Below, in pieces: positions 46,876 through 57,536 of a stretch of DNA of 64,000 nucleotides. The stretch's first letter is position 1, and each line of letters starts with the position of its first letter. Position numbers and translations under genes: made by a program. The notes below the pieces were generated by a model that saw nothing but the letters and a program-made list of their open reading frames with translations, was not told the DNA's origin and did not search any database. This DNA comes from Gnetum montanum (Eukaryota > Streptophyta > Gnetopsida > Gnetales > Gnetaceae), in assembly GCA_015680685.1 (NCBI GenBank), contig MNCI01019132.1, positions 381,313-445,312 on the forward strand, given 5' to 3'.

Positions 46876-49630
46876 ATGGCCCCAAAAAGAGGAGTAGATT
46901 GAGGACTTTCATAACTAGCAAGTAAAAGACCAAGAGGCCATGGAAGGGGCCAAATGGGAAAACAAACCCTACAAGCAAAACATGTAGAGTAGGAGGCTCA
47001 ATCTTTTAGTATTCATCAAAAGACTCTTACCATAGAGTACTTAGCATAGGTAGAGGTAGAAGATCCACAAGCATTAGAACAAGGACAACACCTCATGATG
47101 TAACCAGATTACCTCCAAGTCATCCAAGAGAAAATGATCATGTCCATGGTGATTGTTGAGCTCAATTTTGGTCCATTCATGGAAATTGCTTTAGAAAAAG
47201 TGAAGACACAACTCCAAGCTTCACCATTATAGGCTACACTCACAAGTAGTGAGGAATGGTATCTACAAGAGACATACCAATTTTGGCACAACAAGTAGGC
47301 TAATGTAATGGTTAAAATTGAAGAATTCTTAGTGTCTTATTCTATAAAGGAAATTGTTAAAGCCCTAAATATGCCTAATGAAGGGGCAAAGGTGGCATGG
47401 CTCTCTACCAGATCTTACACTAATGCAAGGAAATTGTGGTTGCAATGGGCGTATGGTAAAGAGAAAAAAGATTATAGTGAGCTAACTATAGAAGAGGAAA
47501 TCTATTTCAAGATTAGTACCTACCACCTATTCCCTGGAAAGAGATTAAAAAAATATCAACTTATGCAACCAGAGGAAGCACCATTCTAATGAGGAAATTT
47601 AATGCAAAAATCATCCATCTTTGCTTCCTCGAGGTTCAAGGATAGTTTGAGGAGAAAAGGATAGGGAAGCTAATACTTCCATTCCCTTACCTTATTAGGT
47701 AGTTGTGCAAGTAAGTTGGAATCCTTAGATACACTAATGACATCCCTAGGAAAGCTCAGAACACTTCATATGTATAATTTCTCAAACTAGTACCTCTAAA
47801 GAAAGACCAAGTGGAAAAATTAGCCAACACACAGGGAACTATAGGCACCACACCTACTAATAGCACTCTAGCTACTAGTCAGCAATGACAAGCCGGGCCT
47901 AGTAGTCAACAATAGACTAAGTAGTAGCAACAACAACAATAGCAAGAATAGTAGTAGTAAGTTCCATTGTCATCACTACAAGATTATAAATGTTCAATGA
48001 GTCATTTTCAATAGATTTTAGAGACTATTAGTTGGGGAACACAAAAGGTCATAGATAATGTAGTTAGGCCCACTCTCATTGGACAACTCTCATTATAATT
48101 AGAAGAAGGAAATGCATGATCATAAGAGATATCAGGGAACACTGCATCATTCCAAGTAATGTTAGAAACAAGTGAAGGAGCCATAGTTATGGTAATGCAA
48201 TATCAAGATGTAGTGATAGCTACAAAAGTGATCATAGCTCATATTAAAGAATCTTTAATGCCCCTATTGTGCTTCCAATAGATCTTTTTAGAGGCAGAGA
48301 TGTTTACATGTTAGTTGGTACCTCAATGACTTTGGCAAATCATGAAGATGTACTCGATAGACTGCTACAAATATGTCAAATCATGCAAAATCTCTTTGAT
48401 ATTCCTAGCAATATCCCTATAGTCTAGTTTGATTTGATAACCACCAAGGGTATGTTGATCATGGCTAAGACCAAGGTAGAACATGTTGAAAATGAAGTCC
48501 ACAAATTATAAGAAGAGCTCGTGACCCTGAGGGCAAAAAAGAGAGATCCCACTCAATTTGTTGCACCTAATCAACTGGATTAATTTAGAACTGAACATAT
48601 CAACTGCCTCATTGATTAAAACTTGTAGATGGAAAGGGAGAGGGAAAAGGTAGTAGGGGATGCTTCATTAGCAAAAGCTCAAACATATGCCCATGTCAAA
48701 GCACTCACTACCTCACAAGAAGAGAATGAGTAGTTAGCTACAAACAACACAAAGTTGACCAATGTGGGAAAATGGAAAAATGTTTTTGAAGAAAGCATCC
48801 ATCAACTAAGAAAATAACTAATCAATGTTAACTAAGACATGAGCCACTTAGCCAAAGAAAACATAAACCTATCAATGTAGAAAGTCTACATGATGAGATA
48901 GAAATATACTATAGAAATAATCATGTGTCAAAAAGAGGCTCAAGAAACATTTCTATGACTAGTTGGGCATGTATAAGAAGATCAACAAGAAGGAGATCTA
49001 GATGGCATAGGCCAAAATCAATTCTATCTCTTCATAGAATCTTGATTGGTAGCCAATCTTAGATAGCCTTGCTCATGTCCACTAGGTAGAAACAAAGAAC
49101 AAAGAACTGTAGATCAAGGATCTCATAGAACACATCAGGTTAGCTAACCTTTGTTATGCTAACATAACCATGTTAATAGCAAGCAAGCTCAGAAACAAGC
49201 TAGAGCAACAAGTAGTAGTTAGATATGCTTGAGACAAAGTTTGCAAATAAGAAGGATTCCTTATAGAAGTTGCAAGTGGAAAACTCACACTTAGAAGTAG
49301 TTAAGGCCAACTATTAGGGCCAAAAGAATGTTGTGACTAGCTTGGACAGATGAATGTCAAATTATCAAGAGTTGAGAAAAATAGCTAGAGAATTTGAAGA
49401 GGAATGGGGGCAGTGCATAGTGTGGTACGTCAAGGAAAATGAAATGTTCCCATAGCTACCCTATCCATGGGATGTATTGGCTCCATCACACATTTCATAA
49501 TAGGCATGGATGATAGATGATCCTAGAATGGAGGAGGAGAAGCTTTAGATGTTGCTTAACTAATACTAGTTTCAGAAGCCTAATGATAAAGGGAAGGCTT
49601 ATGGAAGAACCACCATCACTTAGGACTTAA
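46876..49630 (+). pseudogene. E4 ORF3 remnant: extra post-integrase ORF of unknown function
   Basis: It starts at ATGGCCCCAAAAAG directly after TTGATTACAG, a good 3' splice acceptor. It shares with E2 ORF3 the blocks VELNFGPFMEIALEKVKTQL and KIEEFLVSYSIKEIVKALN, and also YFKISTYHLFPGKR. The segment 47308-47589 is open for 93 codons. The C-terminal half includes DVYMLVGTSMTLANHEDVLD (about 48300-48360) and heptad-like stretches (VEHVENEVHKL.EELVTLRAKK, about 48475-48540). Roughly 900 codons in total, with many TAG stops. I see no signal peptide or transmembrane pair. Confidence 0.65.
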
Positions 49631-49835
49631 TCTACATCTAGCCACTTCCATTTTATTTTTTTTTTTGTTTTTGTCATACACTTGTGTTAATTTTGCACAA
49701 ACATCACTGTAGAATTCATAGTCATGTAAATAGTTTGTTATTCATTTCTAGTCAAATCTACCTCCACTTTTGTAAGGATTTCTATCATCATTTTGTTTTA
49801 ACTCAAGGATGAATTTCATATTAGTTGTGGGGGTA

Positions 49836-50487
49836 TGATGAAGTCAAATTTTGATGCACAATGATATTGTAATAACAATATCATAGTAATGATGTCATTA
49901 ATAAAATAGTCCATGCTACATCATCATTTATACAATATCTTGGGATGTGTGTAGCCCTTTAAATATGACACTTGGGTACATAATCCACTAACTTCCCATT
50001 CCACACCTTACTGGAAGTCTTGTAGTTTTATCCCATAGTGTTAACAATAGAAGTGAATGCCCACAGTGTGATGTCTAGTGATTGAATGAAGTCTTTGTTC
50101 AAACAAATTGTACTTGAACATAGTTTGTGATAGAAATAAAGATCAAGATTGCTTCACATCATTGCAGCATTCCTTTAGTTTACTTTTTTTTTACATAGAA
50201 TATTGTTTACTATTTTCTTAGTTTAATGTTTTGCTTTTTCAAAGAAATTTACTTTTTCTCATTTATAGTAAGTGAAATGAGTGTGACTGATTTTGAGCAC
50301 TTAAGTGTAATCGTTTGGTAAGCCTAGTAGTGTTATTACTTGGTATGCCCAATAGCATAATGCTTGGTAGCCTAATAATGATTACATGAAGTCCAACATG
50401 TGTACGGAAAATTAGGATTACGATCAAGTCATGTGTGAACACTCGTGACTTATATGGTTGGGTGATGGATTGCTCCACCACTCATCA
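49836..50487 (+). repeat. E4 3' LTR with internal deletion
   Basis: It starts TGATGAAGTC after the polypurine tract TTGTGGGGGTA (49825-49835) and ends CTCATCA, followed by ACATG. It is 652 bp. About 240 bp present in the 5' LTR (about 35745-35985) is missing near 50420. Confidence 0.92.
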
Positions 50488-50492
50488 ACATG

Positions 50493-50900
50493 GAACAAAA
50501 TCCTAAGTGTATTCACCAACTAGTCAAGTAGAAGGTGTTAACATAGATATGGTCAAGTGTATAAGGTAAAAGGCAATTTTCTTTACACCACATTCGATCT
50601 ATTAAACTAAATGTAGAAGTTGACTATCTTTTAACTTTTGTTCCCATCAAGTATCAAAATGCTATTAGCAAGCTTCAATTAAGTTCTCATCATCTTAGAA
50701 TTAGAAGTAAAAGATGGATTCAACTCCCTCAAGAAGAACACATTTGTAGGTTATGTAGATCATGAGCCCTTGAATATGAGTTACGTGTCTTTTCTCTTAT
50801 GCTATGACTACCCATTTGAGACAACATTGTAATGTTATAACATAAAGCTTATATGATTTATGCTTGATGGCTCCATTGGTGCTTGGTCAATTTGTAGAGT
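50493..50900 (+). pseudogene. LINE-2, part 3: C-terminal region
   Basis: At 50670-50760 the plus strand reads KLQLSSHHLRIRSKRWIQLP and then EEHICRLCRS, matching the conserved LINE C-terminal block (SSHxLRIExGRW...ICxLC). With E4 and S1 removed it lies downstream of the RT blocks in the expected order. Confidence 0.7.
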
Positions 50901-51345
50901 CTATCCTTATTTTTCATGAAAATGTCATATCTATCTAATAGATCCTATAGGTCTTTATATGTAACAAATACATAGTATAATTTTAAAATTGATGACAAGA
51001 ATGTAGAAATTATGGACTCTTTTGAATACTCAACTTTGCAATATATGAATAATTATAGTTAAGATTTGGATTGATGTGCCATGATGTTCTGGATTATTGT
51101 GTGTGCTAACTTATCTTATAGGCTAGCATGCCTTCACCAAGCCACTATGATATTTTCCCTTGATTTAGCTAGAGTAGGTTCAAGGTTTCTTACTTCACGT
51201 ATACTGATCCCTCATCTTATTTTAGGTCACTAGGGTTAGGTAAAGCAAGGATATTTATTGGTGTTTTTTTTGTTGATTTTAGATTTCATATAGAGTAAAA
51301 AATAATAAGCATAAGAATAAAGTAGCTTTTTTATTACACAAATGA
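50901..51345. other. Unassigned AT-rich DNA
   Basis: No gene or repeat was recognised between the LINE-2 remnant and 51345. Confidence 0.45.
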
Positions 51346-51720
51346 AATTTTTACCAAATCATTTGAGGAACCAACACAAAGAGATTCTTGAGGAAAATAT
51401 AGCATTGGAAACAAATATTGGTAACACTACTCATTCACAAGAGCAAGTCCAAGATAACTATTTGAATCATACTCCACAAAAGGTAAGTAAGATAATTTTA
51501 GAAATGCTAAAGTAGGAAGAGAAAAAATGAGAAAGAGCATTAAATCTGTGCCTTGTCAAAGTACTAAAGTCTAGAAGTGCTAGAATCCTAATGTAAAACT
51601 TATAAAACATTTAGTTCCAATAGCACAATTAATTTCTAGAAAAGCATCAACATAGTCCTAGACTTATTTTGATTTTGAATGTGTGGTAACTCCTCAAAGA
51701 AATTCTTCAAACAATATTAG
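51346..51720 (+). pseudogene. Possible decayed coding fragment of unknown origin
   Basis: An ATG at 51346 opens about 55 codons rich in Glu, Asn and Gln (MKFLPNHLRNQHKEILEEN...), and further codon-like stretches follow in other frames up to the E5 LTR. I do not recognise it. It may be a retroelement piece or chance. Confidence 0.25.
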
Positions 51721-52608
51721 TAGATAAATCCAAATTTTGATCCATTAGGATATTATATCAACAATGTCATTAATACAATGTCGTAGCACATGCTACGTCA
51801 TTATTGATACAATGTCTTAGGATGTGTGCAACCCTATAAATATGGCACATGAGTGCAGAAACTATAAAATTTTCATTCCATCATAACCAAAGTCTTGCAG
51901 TTTTATTTCTTGAATTTAGACTTAGTAATTAAAAGAGTGAACGCCTATAGTGTGATGTGTTATAGTTGAACAAAGTCTTTGTTTGAGAATTTTGTACTTA
52001 GGCACAAGTTGTGATCAGAAGTAAAGATCAAAACTATTTCTCATCATTGCAACATTATCTTAGTTTACTGCTTTTACTTAGCATAATGTTTACTACTTTA
52101 CTAGCATAATACTTTACTTTTCAAAAGCACTTTATCTTTACTTGTTGATAGTAAGCAGAATGGATACAACTAATTTCGAGCATTAAGTGTGATCATCTGA
52201 TAATACCAATAATATTATCACTTGGTTCATCCAATAGCATGATACTTGGTAACCCTAGTGACAATTACATGAGCCCAAGACATGGTTCATAAATTAGGAA
52301 TGTTTATCCATTTCCATAGGCTAGAATAGATTTACTTACTCATTCTTACTTAGAATTAGTACCTACTTTTATCTTTACCATGTCTACACTTAGGAGTATT
52401 AGTGGCCGATCAACATCATTTAACATATGCCTCACTGTAAGCTAAACCATACACTTAGACTCTACTAGCTTGAAGTGGAAAGACAGTGATCATGAGCTTA
52501 ACTCAATTACTAGCATATCAACATTGAACCTTCATGGATTACAATCTGGTTATGCATAAACACTCATAACTTGTATGGTTGAGTGTTGGATTACTTCAGT
52601 GCTCATCA
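51721..52608 (+). repeat. E5 5' LTR (gamma type)
   Basis: It aligns with the E4 5' LTR from AAATTTTGATCC to GTGCTCATCA. The left terminus is degraded (TAGATAAATCC for TGATGAAGTC), so the start is approximate. The TATA region is CCCTATAAATATG (about 51830-51843). Confidence 0.85.
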
Positions 52609-52609
52609 T

Positions 52610-52627
52610 TAGCATCATTGCCAGGGA
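52610..52627 (+). other. E5 primer binding site
   Basis: TAGCATCATTGCCAGGGA lies one base inside the LTR and is the same type as in E3. Confidence 0.6.
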
Positions 52628-52751
52628 TAGTCAATGTGTGCTAAGTAATTGATTTTACAAAGTTCATTGTAGCAAAAACCAAAATTTAATCTTCCTAACT
52701 TTTAAATAACTCTAATAGAATACACACATAAATTAAGCGTCAAATTCCAAT

Positions 52752-54860
52752 ATGGCTTCAACACAAAGGAAAAAGATGTCACCTACCAAAGAACAAAAGA
52801 GGAGTTATGACTAAGATCAAGATGATGGAGATTGGAGTTTGTCAACACAAATAAAGGTTTCATATGCTCAAGATGATCCATACTATCCTAACTTTACATT
52901 CATCCTTCATCAAAATAAACAAATTAGATGGAGGGACATGTAGGGCAACATAGTATTAGCAGTAGAGTGTTCCATACTACTCATATTTCAAGCAATCCTT
53001 AAGAAGGCCAACCTAAGCCATGAACAAGATGGATATAAAGTCACCAAGAACATGACCAAGTTATACCAGCCAATAGAGGCCTAGGCACAGATGGATGTCC
53101 TTATGGAAACTCAACATGAACAAGAGAAGGGAAAGAGAGCCCCTCAGATAGTTATCCTAGAGGAAATTAAGGACACTTCACTCCAAGCTAATAAATTCCA
53201 TCAACTTCAAAGATCCCACTCTCACACACCAATTATACACATTAAATATCTTGTCAACACAAAGCTAAAATCAACTCTTGTAGAGGACCTTGGAAGGAGT
53301 GCAAAAGACTCAAGACATAGGCAAAGTTCAAGGCGTAGAGCTTCTAATGAGCTAAATGAGAATGAATCAAGGATTCAACAAAGGAGAACCATCCAACACT
53401 ATTCTCTAATTTCTTCCTCCACCTCCTCACTCTCATTTGTAGGGTCTAATAGGAAAGATCATCTATACAGAGATTATGACAAGGACAAACAAAGGAACAT
53501 TGAGAGACATGAGTATAGAGGAACACATTTTGATAGTGAAGAGGATGATTATGAAAGAAGAAGAGAAAGGTTTAGACATGAAGAAAGGAAGCAATATGAA
53601 CATAGAAGGGGTCACCACTACAATAGATCCTACAAACCCAATCACTATGAAGAATCCCTAAAGGCCACTTGAAGCATGATCAATATACAAGAAGTTGTTT
53701 ATATCCCAACTAGGCACATAAGGAATAGTCGTATCAAGTGGCTAAACATGAATGACATGCCCGAATTTTAGGGTAGATACAACATAGATCCACAACACCA
53801 CCTTCAAGCATTCCACAATGATTGCACCCTACAAAACATAGAAAGTAATTGGTAGAAACTCAAGTTGTTCCCTAGGACACTTGTCAATGAGGCTGAAAGC
53901 TAGTATAGATCATTGGAACTAAAATCAATTAAGAGATGGAGTATCATGCTAGAACTCTTCAATGACAAATATCAAACTTACTCACAAGTGTCAAACTTAA
54001 GAAAGAAGATCCAAGGATGGAAGCAAGGGATACATGAATCCCTTAATGCAGCAATGGCTAGATACTATTCCTTACTACATAGATGCTAAGGTCATGGATT
54101 CTCATAGAAGGAATAACTAGGACATGTAGTGGATGGGTTGAGAAATAAGACCAAAGAGCCCCTTAGAGTTTATGCCCAAGGATGACTACCAGAGATGACT
54201 ACCCATCAAATTCAAATATTAATTAAACAAGTAGTGAAAGAGGATGGAGAACTCAAGAAGAGAGAGTCAACTGAAGAGTATAACAGAGATCCATCAATAT
54301 GACAACATGATGTGAGGATATGTGACAAGAAAGAGGATGAAACCTTGGAGGATGTTATCTAGAAAAATACTCTACCTATCTAGAAATTAGTGAAGGATAT
54401 AAGAACCAATGTAGAGAAAGTGTGGGATTTAGTGGACAAAAAATTTGCTACAACCCTAAAGATTGTGGAAGAAGAAAGTTATAAGCACAAAGGAAAAGTT
54501 TCTACCATTGAAGGGTATACTAACTCTAGTTCATAGGAAGAGGAAAATTGCAAGGTGTGCTAGTATGAACATCCTAAGTGGTGTTATCCTATTATGACCC
54601 AGTTGCAAGAATCTTGGATTTGTGCACTCAATTCAAGCTTTGTCAAAAAGCAAATGCCTAGAATGTTACCTTATCCTTAAGGTAATATAAGGCAATCTTT
54701 TCAACCAACATATTACCCAAGCGAAGGCTACCCACAACTACAAGAGTAATACCAACAGTAATGGTAGCAATCATAGACATGGGTAATGCCACTGCCAAGG
54801 TAATAATATCCATACAGGCAACTAGAGCCTTATGGATATTACATTCAGTGTCCAATATCT
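52752..54860 (+). pseudogene. E5 gag remnant
   Basis: The start ATG at 52752 (MASTQRKKM) is followed by YPNFTFILHQNKQIRWRDM. 53091-53672 is open for 193 codons and very basic (Arg/His/Glu/Tyr-rich linker, e.g. ERRRERFRHEERKQYEHRRG). The capsid block lies at 53730-54080 (INIQEVVYIPTR, LFPRTLVNEAES, QGWKQGIHESLNAAM), and a helical tail with EDGELKKRES follows. The Cys/His block YEHPKWCYPIMTQLQES is at about 54568-54618. Single stops interrupt otherwise long frames. Confidence 0.87.
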
Positions 54861-54956
54861 CCAAGAAACGCTTTAGTTCAGACTTCTTCTCCTTTCTTCA
54901 AGACAAGTCTAGAAAGAGCTAGTAGACTTAGGACTTCATCAAAACAAGTTTCTCCT

Positions 54957-55530
54957 ATGACAGATTCTCTAACAACCACTATGCTTCCCCAACAATTAGT
55001 TCAAGAACTCAAAACTGTTATGTTGATGAAGATTGTATCATCCCCAATAAAGGTAGGAACTCTCTCTAAGGAAGACAATGATGGAGCCTTACACAGGCAA
55101 AGAATTCCATGCATTACCAATGATACAAAAGGGTGTAGTTATGGGCCAACACTTTTGAATGACAACATGATCCATACACCAACCCACAATAGATATGAAA
55201 AATAAGTATGTGGACAAAAACACATGGGCCTCTAAACCAAAAGACACCTAGTGACAAAAAACTAAGAACATAAAATCATCTAAAACATGCATGGAAGCAT
55301 ATGAACCACTTATTAACTCCTATTATAAGAAACTGACAACAACTAAGAACTTATAAATGAAAATATTAAACCATAATTAATAGAAAGAGGAAATATGGAC
55401 TTAGATGATCAAAATCCAATTACCATCAAGATTACATCAGATAATAATAAAAAAATTAAATCATTGAAGATGGTAAGTGAAAAACCTCAAGTGTATGATT
55501 TAGGGGATCCAGGGTGCATTTTCTAAACAC
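54957..55530 (+). pseudogene. E5 gag tail and protease-flank scrap
   Basis: SKEDNDGALHRQRIPCI near 55068-55118 corresponds to the segment just after the protease in E4 (SKEDEVGII.RRRVPWI, 40505-40550). The protease catalytic block itself is missing, and pol sequence ends before about 55540. Confidence 0.6.
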
Positions 55531-55579
55531 TTGCTCATGAGTTTAGTTGTGGGGAAGATTCCTTATCTTGATTTAGAAA

Positions 55580-56224
55580 TTAATAAGTGCTTTTCAATTT
55601 TGTCTTATAATTCTTTTTGGATTATAATTTCTTATTATACTTTTTTATATTTCCTACCAATTTTCATATTCTTTGATATCTTTTCATTCTTTTATACTTT
55701 TCCATTTCTTAAACTTTTATCATTCTTTGACATTTTCTAATTCTTTGACAATTTTTCATTATTTTGATTTTTATAATTTTTCATGATTTTCATTTTTTTT
55801 GTCAATTTTCAAATAAAACCCACCAAATAAGGTAAGATGTAGTTACAAATAAGGTGAAGTTTTCTCTATGTTATCAATCATAAGAGACTGGTTGTCTATA
55901 CACTAAGACCACAACATCTATTTACCCATTCCAATAATAAGAAGCTCTTACTATGGCCATAATGATATTCTTCCCTTCATAAAACTAAGAATAAACTTGT
56001 GATCATTATGCCTAGACTGAAAAGTGAAGAACCAAGTGGAAATGCAAAGAGTGTCACATCAAGGGGAGTTATGGATTTTCTTAGCATATTGTTATAAGTT
56101 CTATCCTGTTACTTAGGTTGTATTATATCCTTGTATATCTAACAAAAAATATAAGTAAGAGTACAAGAAGTGCTACCTTACCGTGTTACTGGAAAGACAT
56201 GTTACCCATGCCTGAAGATAGTCC
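55580..56224 (+). other. E5 post-pol T-rich tract and non-coding region
   Basis: A T-rich stretch with loose TTCTTTGAYATTTTTCATT-like repeats (55580-55815) precedes blocks shared with E4. No gene is seen. Confidence 0.7.
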
Positions 56225-56979
56225 TCTTAATAGCATTCAAATATCTAATTTTTCTTTCTTTGTCTCTCTACTTCCTTATTCTCTTTTCTTCTCCTTCTCT
56301 TGAAGTAATGGTTATACTTGGTGTTGTCCTAGGTTTTTAATCAATGTAGAACAAGAATATATCAATGCGAGGTCACTAAAAGAGGAATGGATTTGGTCTT
56401 AACTTGGAATGGATCAGTATTAGATCATCTTAATTATAATTTCCACCAAGAGCCTTGTGTGGCTAGGATGTCAATTATCTTGTCCACATCCTCTCCCTAC
56501 CATTCATTCATCTTATGATCTACCACCTCAGTGGTTCATGCCATAGGAATTTGCTCAATTTCATTTCTAGATCACATAACCCTTGGACAATTTCTTTTAT
56601 GGGTATGGGATTTAACTTCAGTCAAGCATTCATCATCATTAAGGCCCATAGATTCCAAATGATGAAGGTATGCAAGGGCACAAGAGGCCTATGCCTACTT
56701 TGAAATCATCCCTTTAGTCTAAATTAAGTTAAATTCCCTCATCATATGTTACTTGCTTAATCAATCATCCTGATAGCATTCAAACATCTAGTTTTCCTTT
56801 ATTTGACATCATAAATTCATTCAAATCGACTTGAATTGCTTCTCCTAGGCTAAACCTATCCTCTATTATGTTGTTGTCATTATTCTCCATCTTTTTAGCT
56901 TCCATTTGGTTCTTGTTGCATTTAAAAACTTGTCCAAAATTCCTCCATTTCTTGATCTAAAAAATTACTAAGAACTGCT

Positions 56980-57075
56980 ACATTGACATATGCCCATTGA
57001 TGCAGTGGGATGAGTCAACATAGCTTCATTGAGCAGCCCCATCAACGCAATATAAAAAGTGTATACATGCGTAAT
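56980..57075 (+). promoter_or_regulatory. Putative internal ORF3 promoter, copy 2
   Basis: It has the same CATTGA motifs and ATATAAAAAG box (about 57050-57059) as in E2. The donor-like GTAAGT is kept at 57149. Confidence 0.5.
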
Positions 57076-57536
57076 GCTTAGATTATTTTTCACCATTTTC
57101 CAAAAACACTAAAGGAATTTTTGTAATGTTTTAGAGCCCAAGAACCTTGTAAGTGCTCTAACTTGCAAACTGCTAACTCATTTTTACCTATTCTTTGATG
57201 CTTGAGCTATTGGAGGTATGCTTTACGTCATGGGAAATACAAACCTATGGTTTCTCTTAGAAATTTTTTCAAATTTTTTCTAAGCCCCATGGTCAACCCA
57301 TTAAAATAATATTAAATTCATTACCATGAAGAGTTAAGACCAATAAACAAACTCTAATAGCTAGGAATACAATAATATTAAAATAATACACATAGCTAAG
57401 ATCACAAACAAGCACTTAAACGATCAACCCTTAACACCTAATAAATAAACATAACTTGATCTAAAAAAGAAAGAAATTCAAATGACTAAAGGTTATGAAC
57501 TAAAAGGTTAATCATGGATTATGTTTATGACTGCAA

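Larger units (their letters stand above)
35164..50487 (+). mobile_element. E4: gypsy LTR retrotransposon with ORF3, carrying two solo LTRs
   Basis: LTRs at 35164-36058 and 49836-50487 are flanked by the exact 5-bp repeat ACATG (35159-35163 and 50488-50492). Contents are gag (split by S3), protease, RT, RNase H, integrase (split by S2), a long non-coding region, a promoter-like block and ORF3. It is inserted into LINE-2. All frames are decayed. Confidence 0.95.
51721..56224 (+). mobile_element. E5: gypsy derivative with 5' LTR and gag, pol deleted, chimeric 3' end
   Basis: A gamma-type 5' LTR, primer site, gag and a protease-downstream scrap are followed directly by the post-pol non-coding region (from about 55540). 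RT, RNase H and integrase are absent. At 56224/56225 the sequence switches to the 3' region of E2, so the composite ends in an alpha-type LTR (60025-60893), unlike its 5' LTR. Confidence 0.85.

Noticed and set aside
53463-53661. Alternative-frame and minus-strand open frames inside E5 gag
   Set aside because: By-products of the low-complexity Arg/Glu-rich gag linker.
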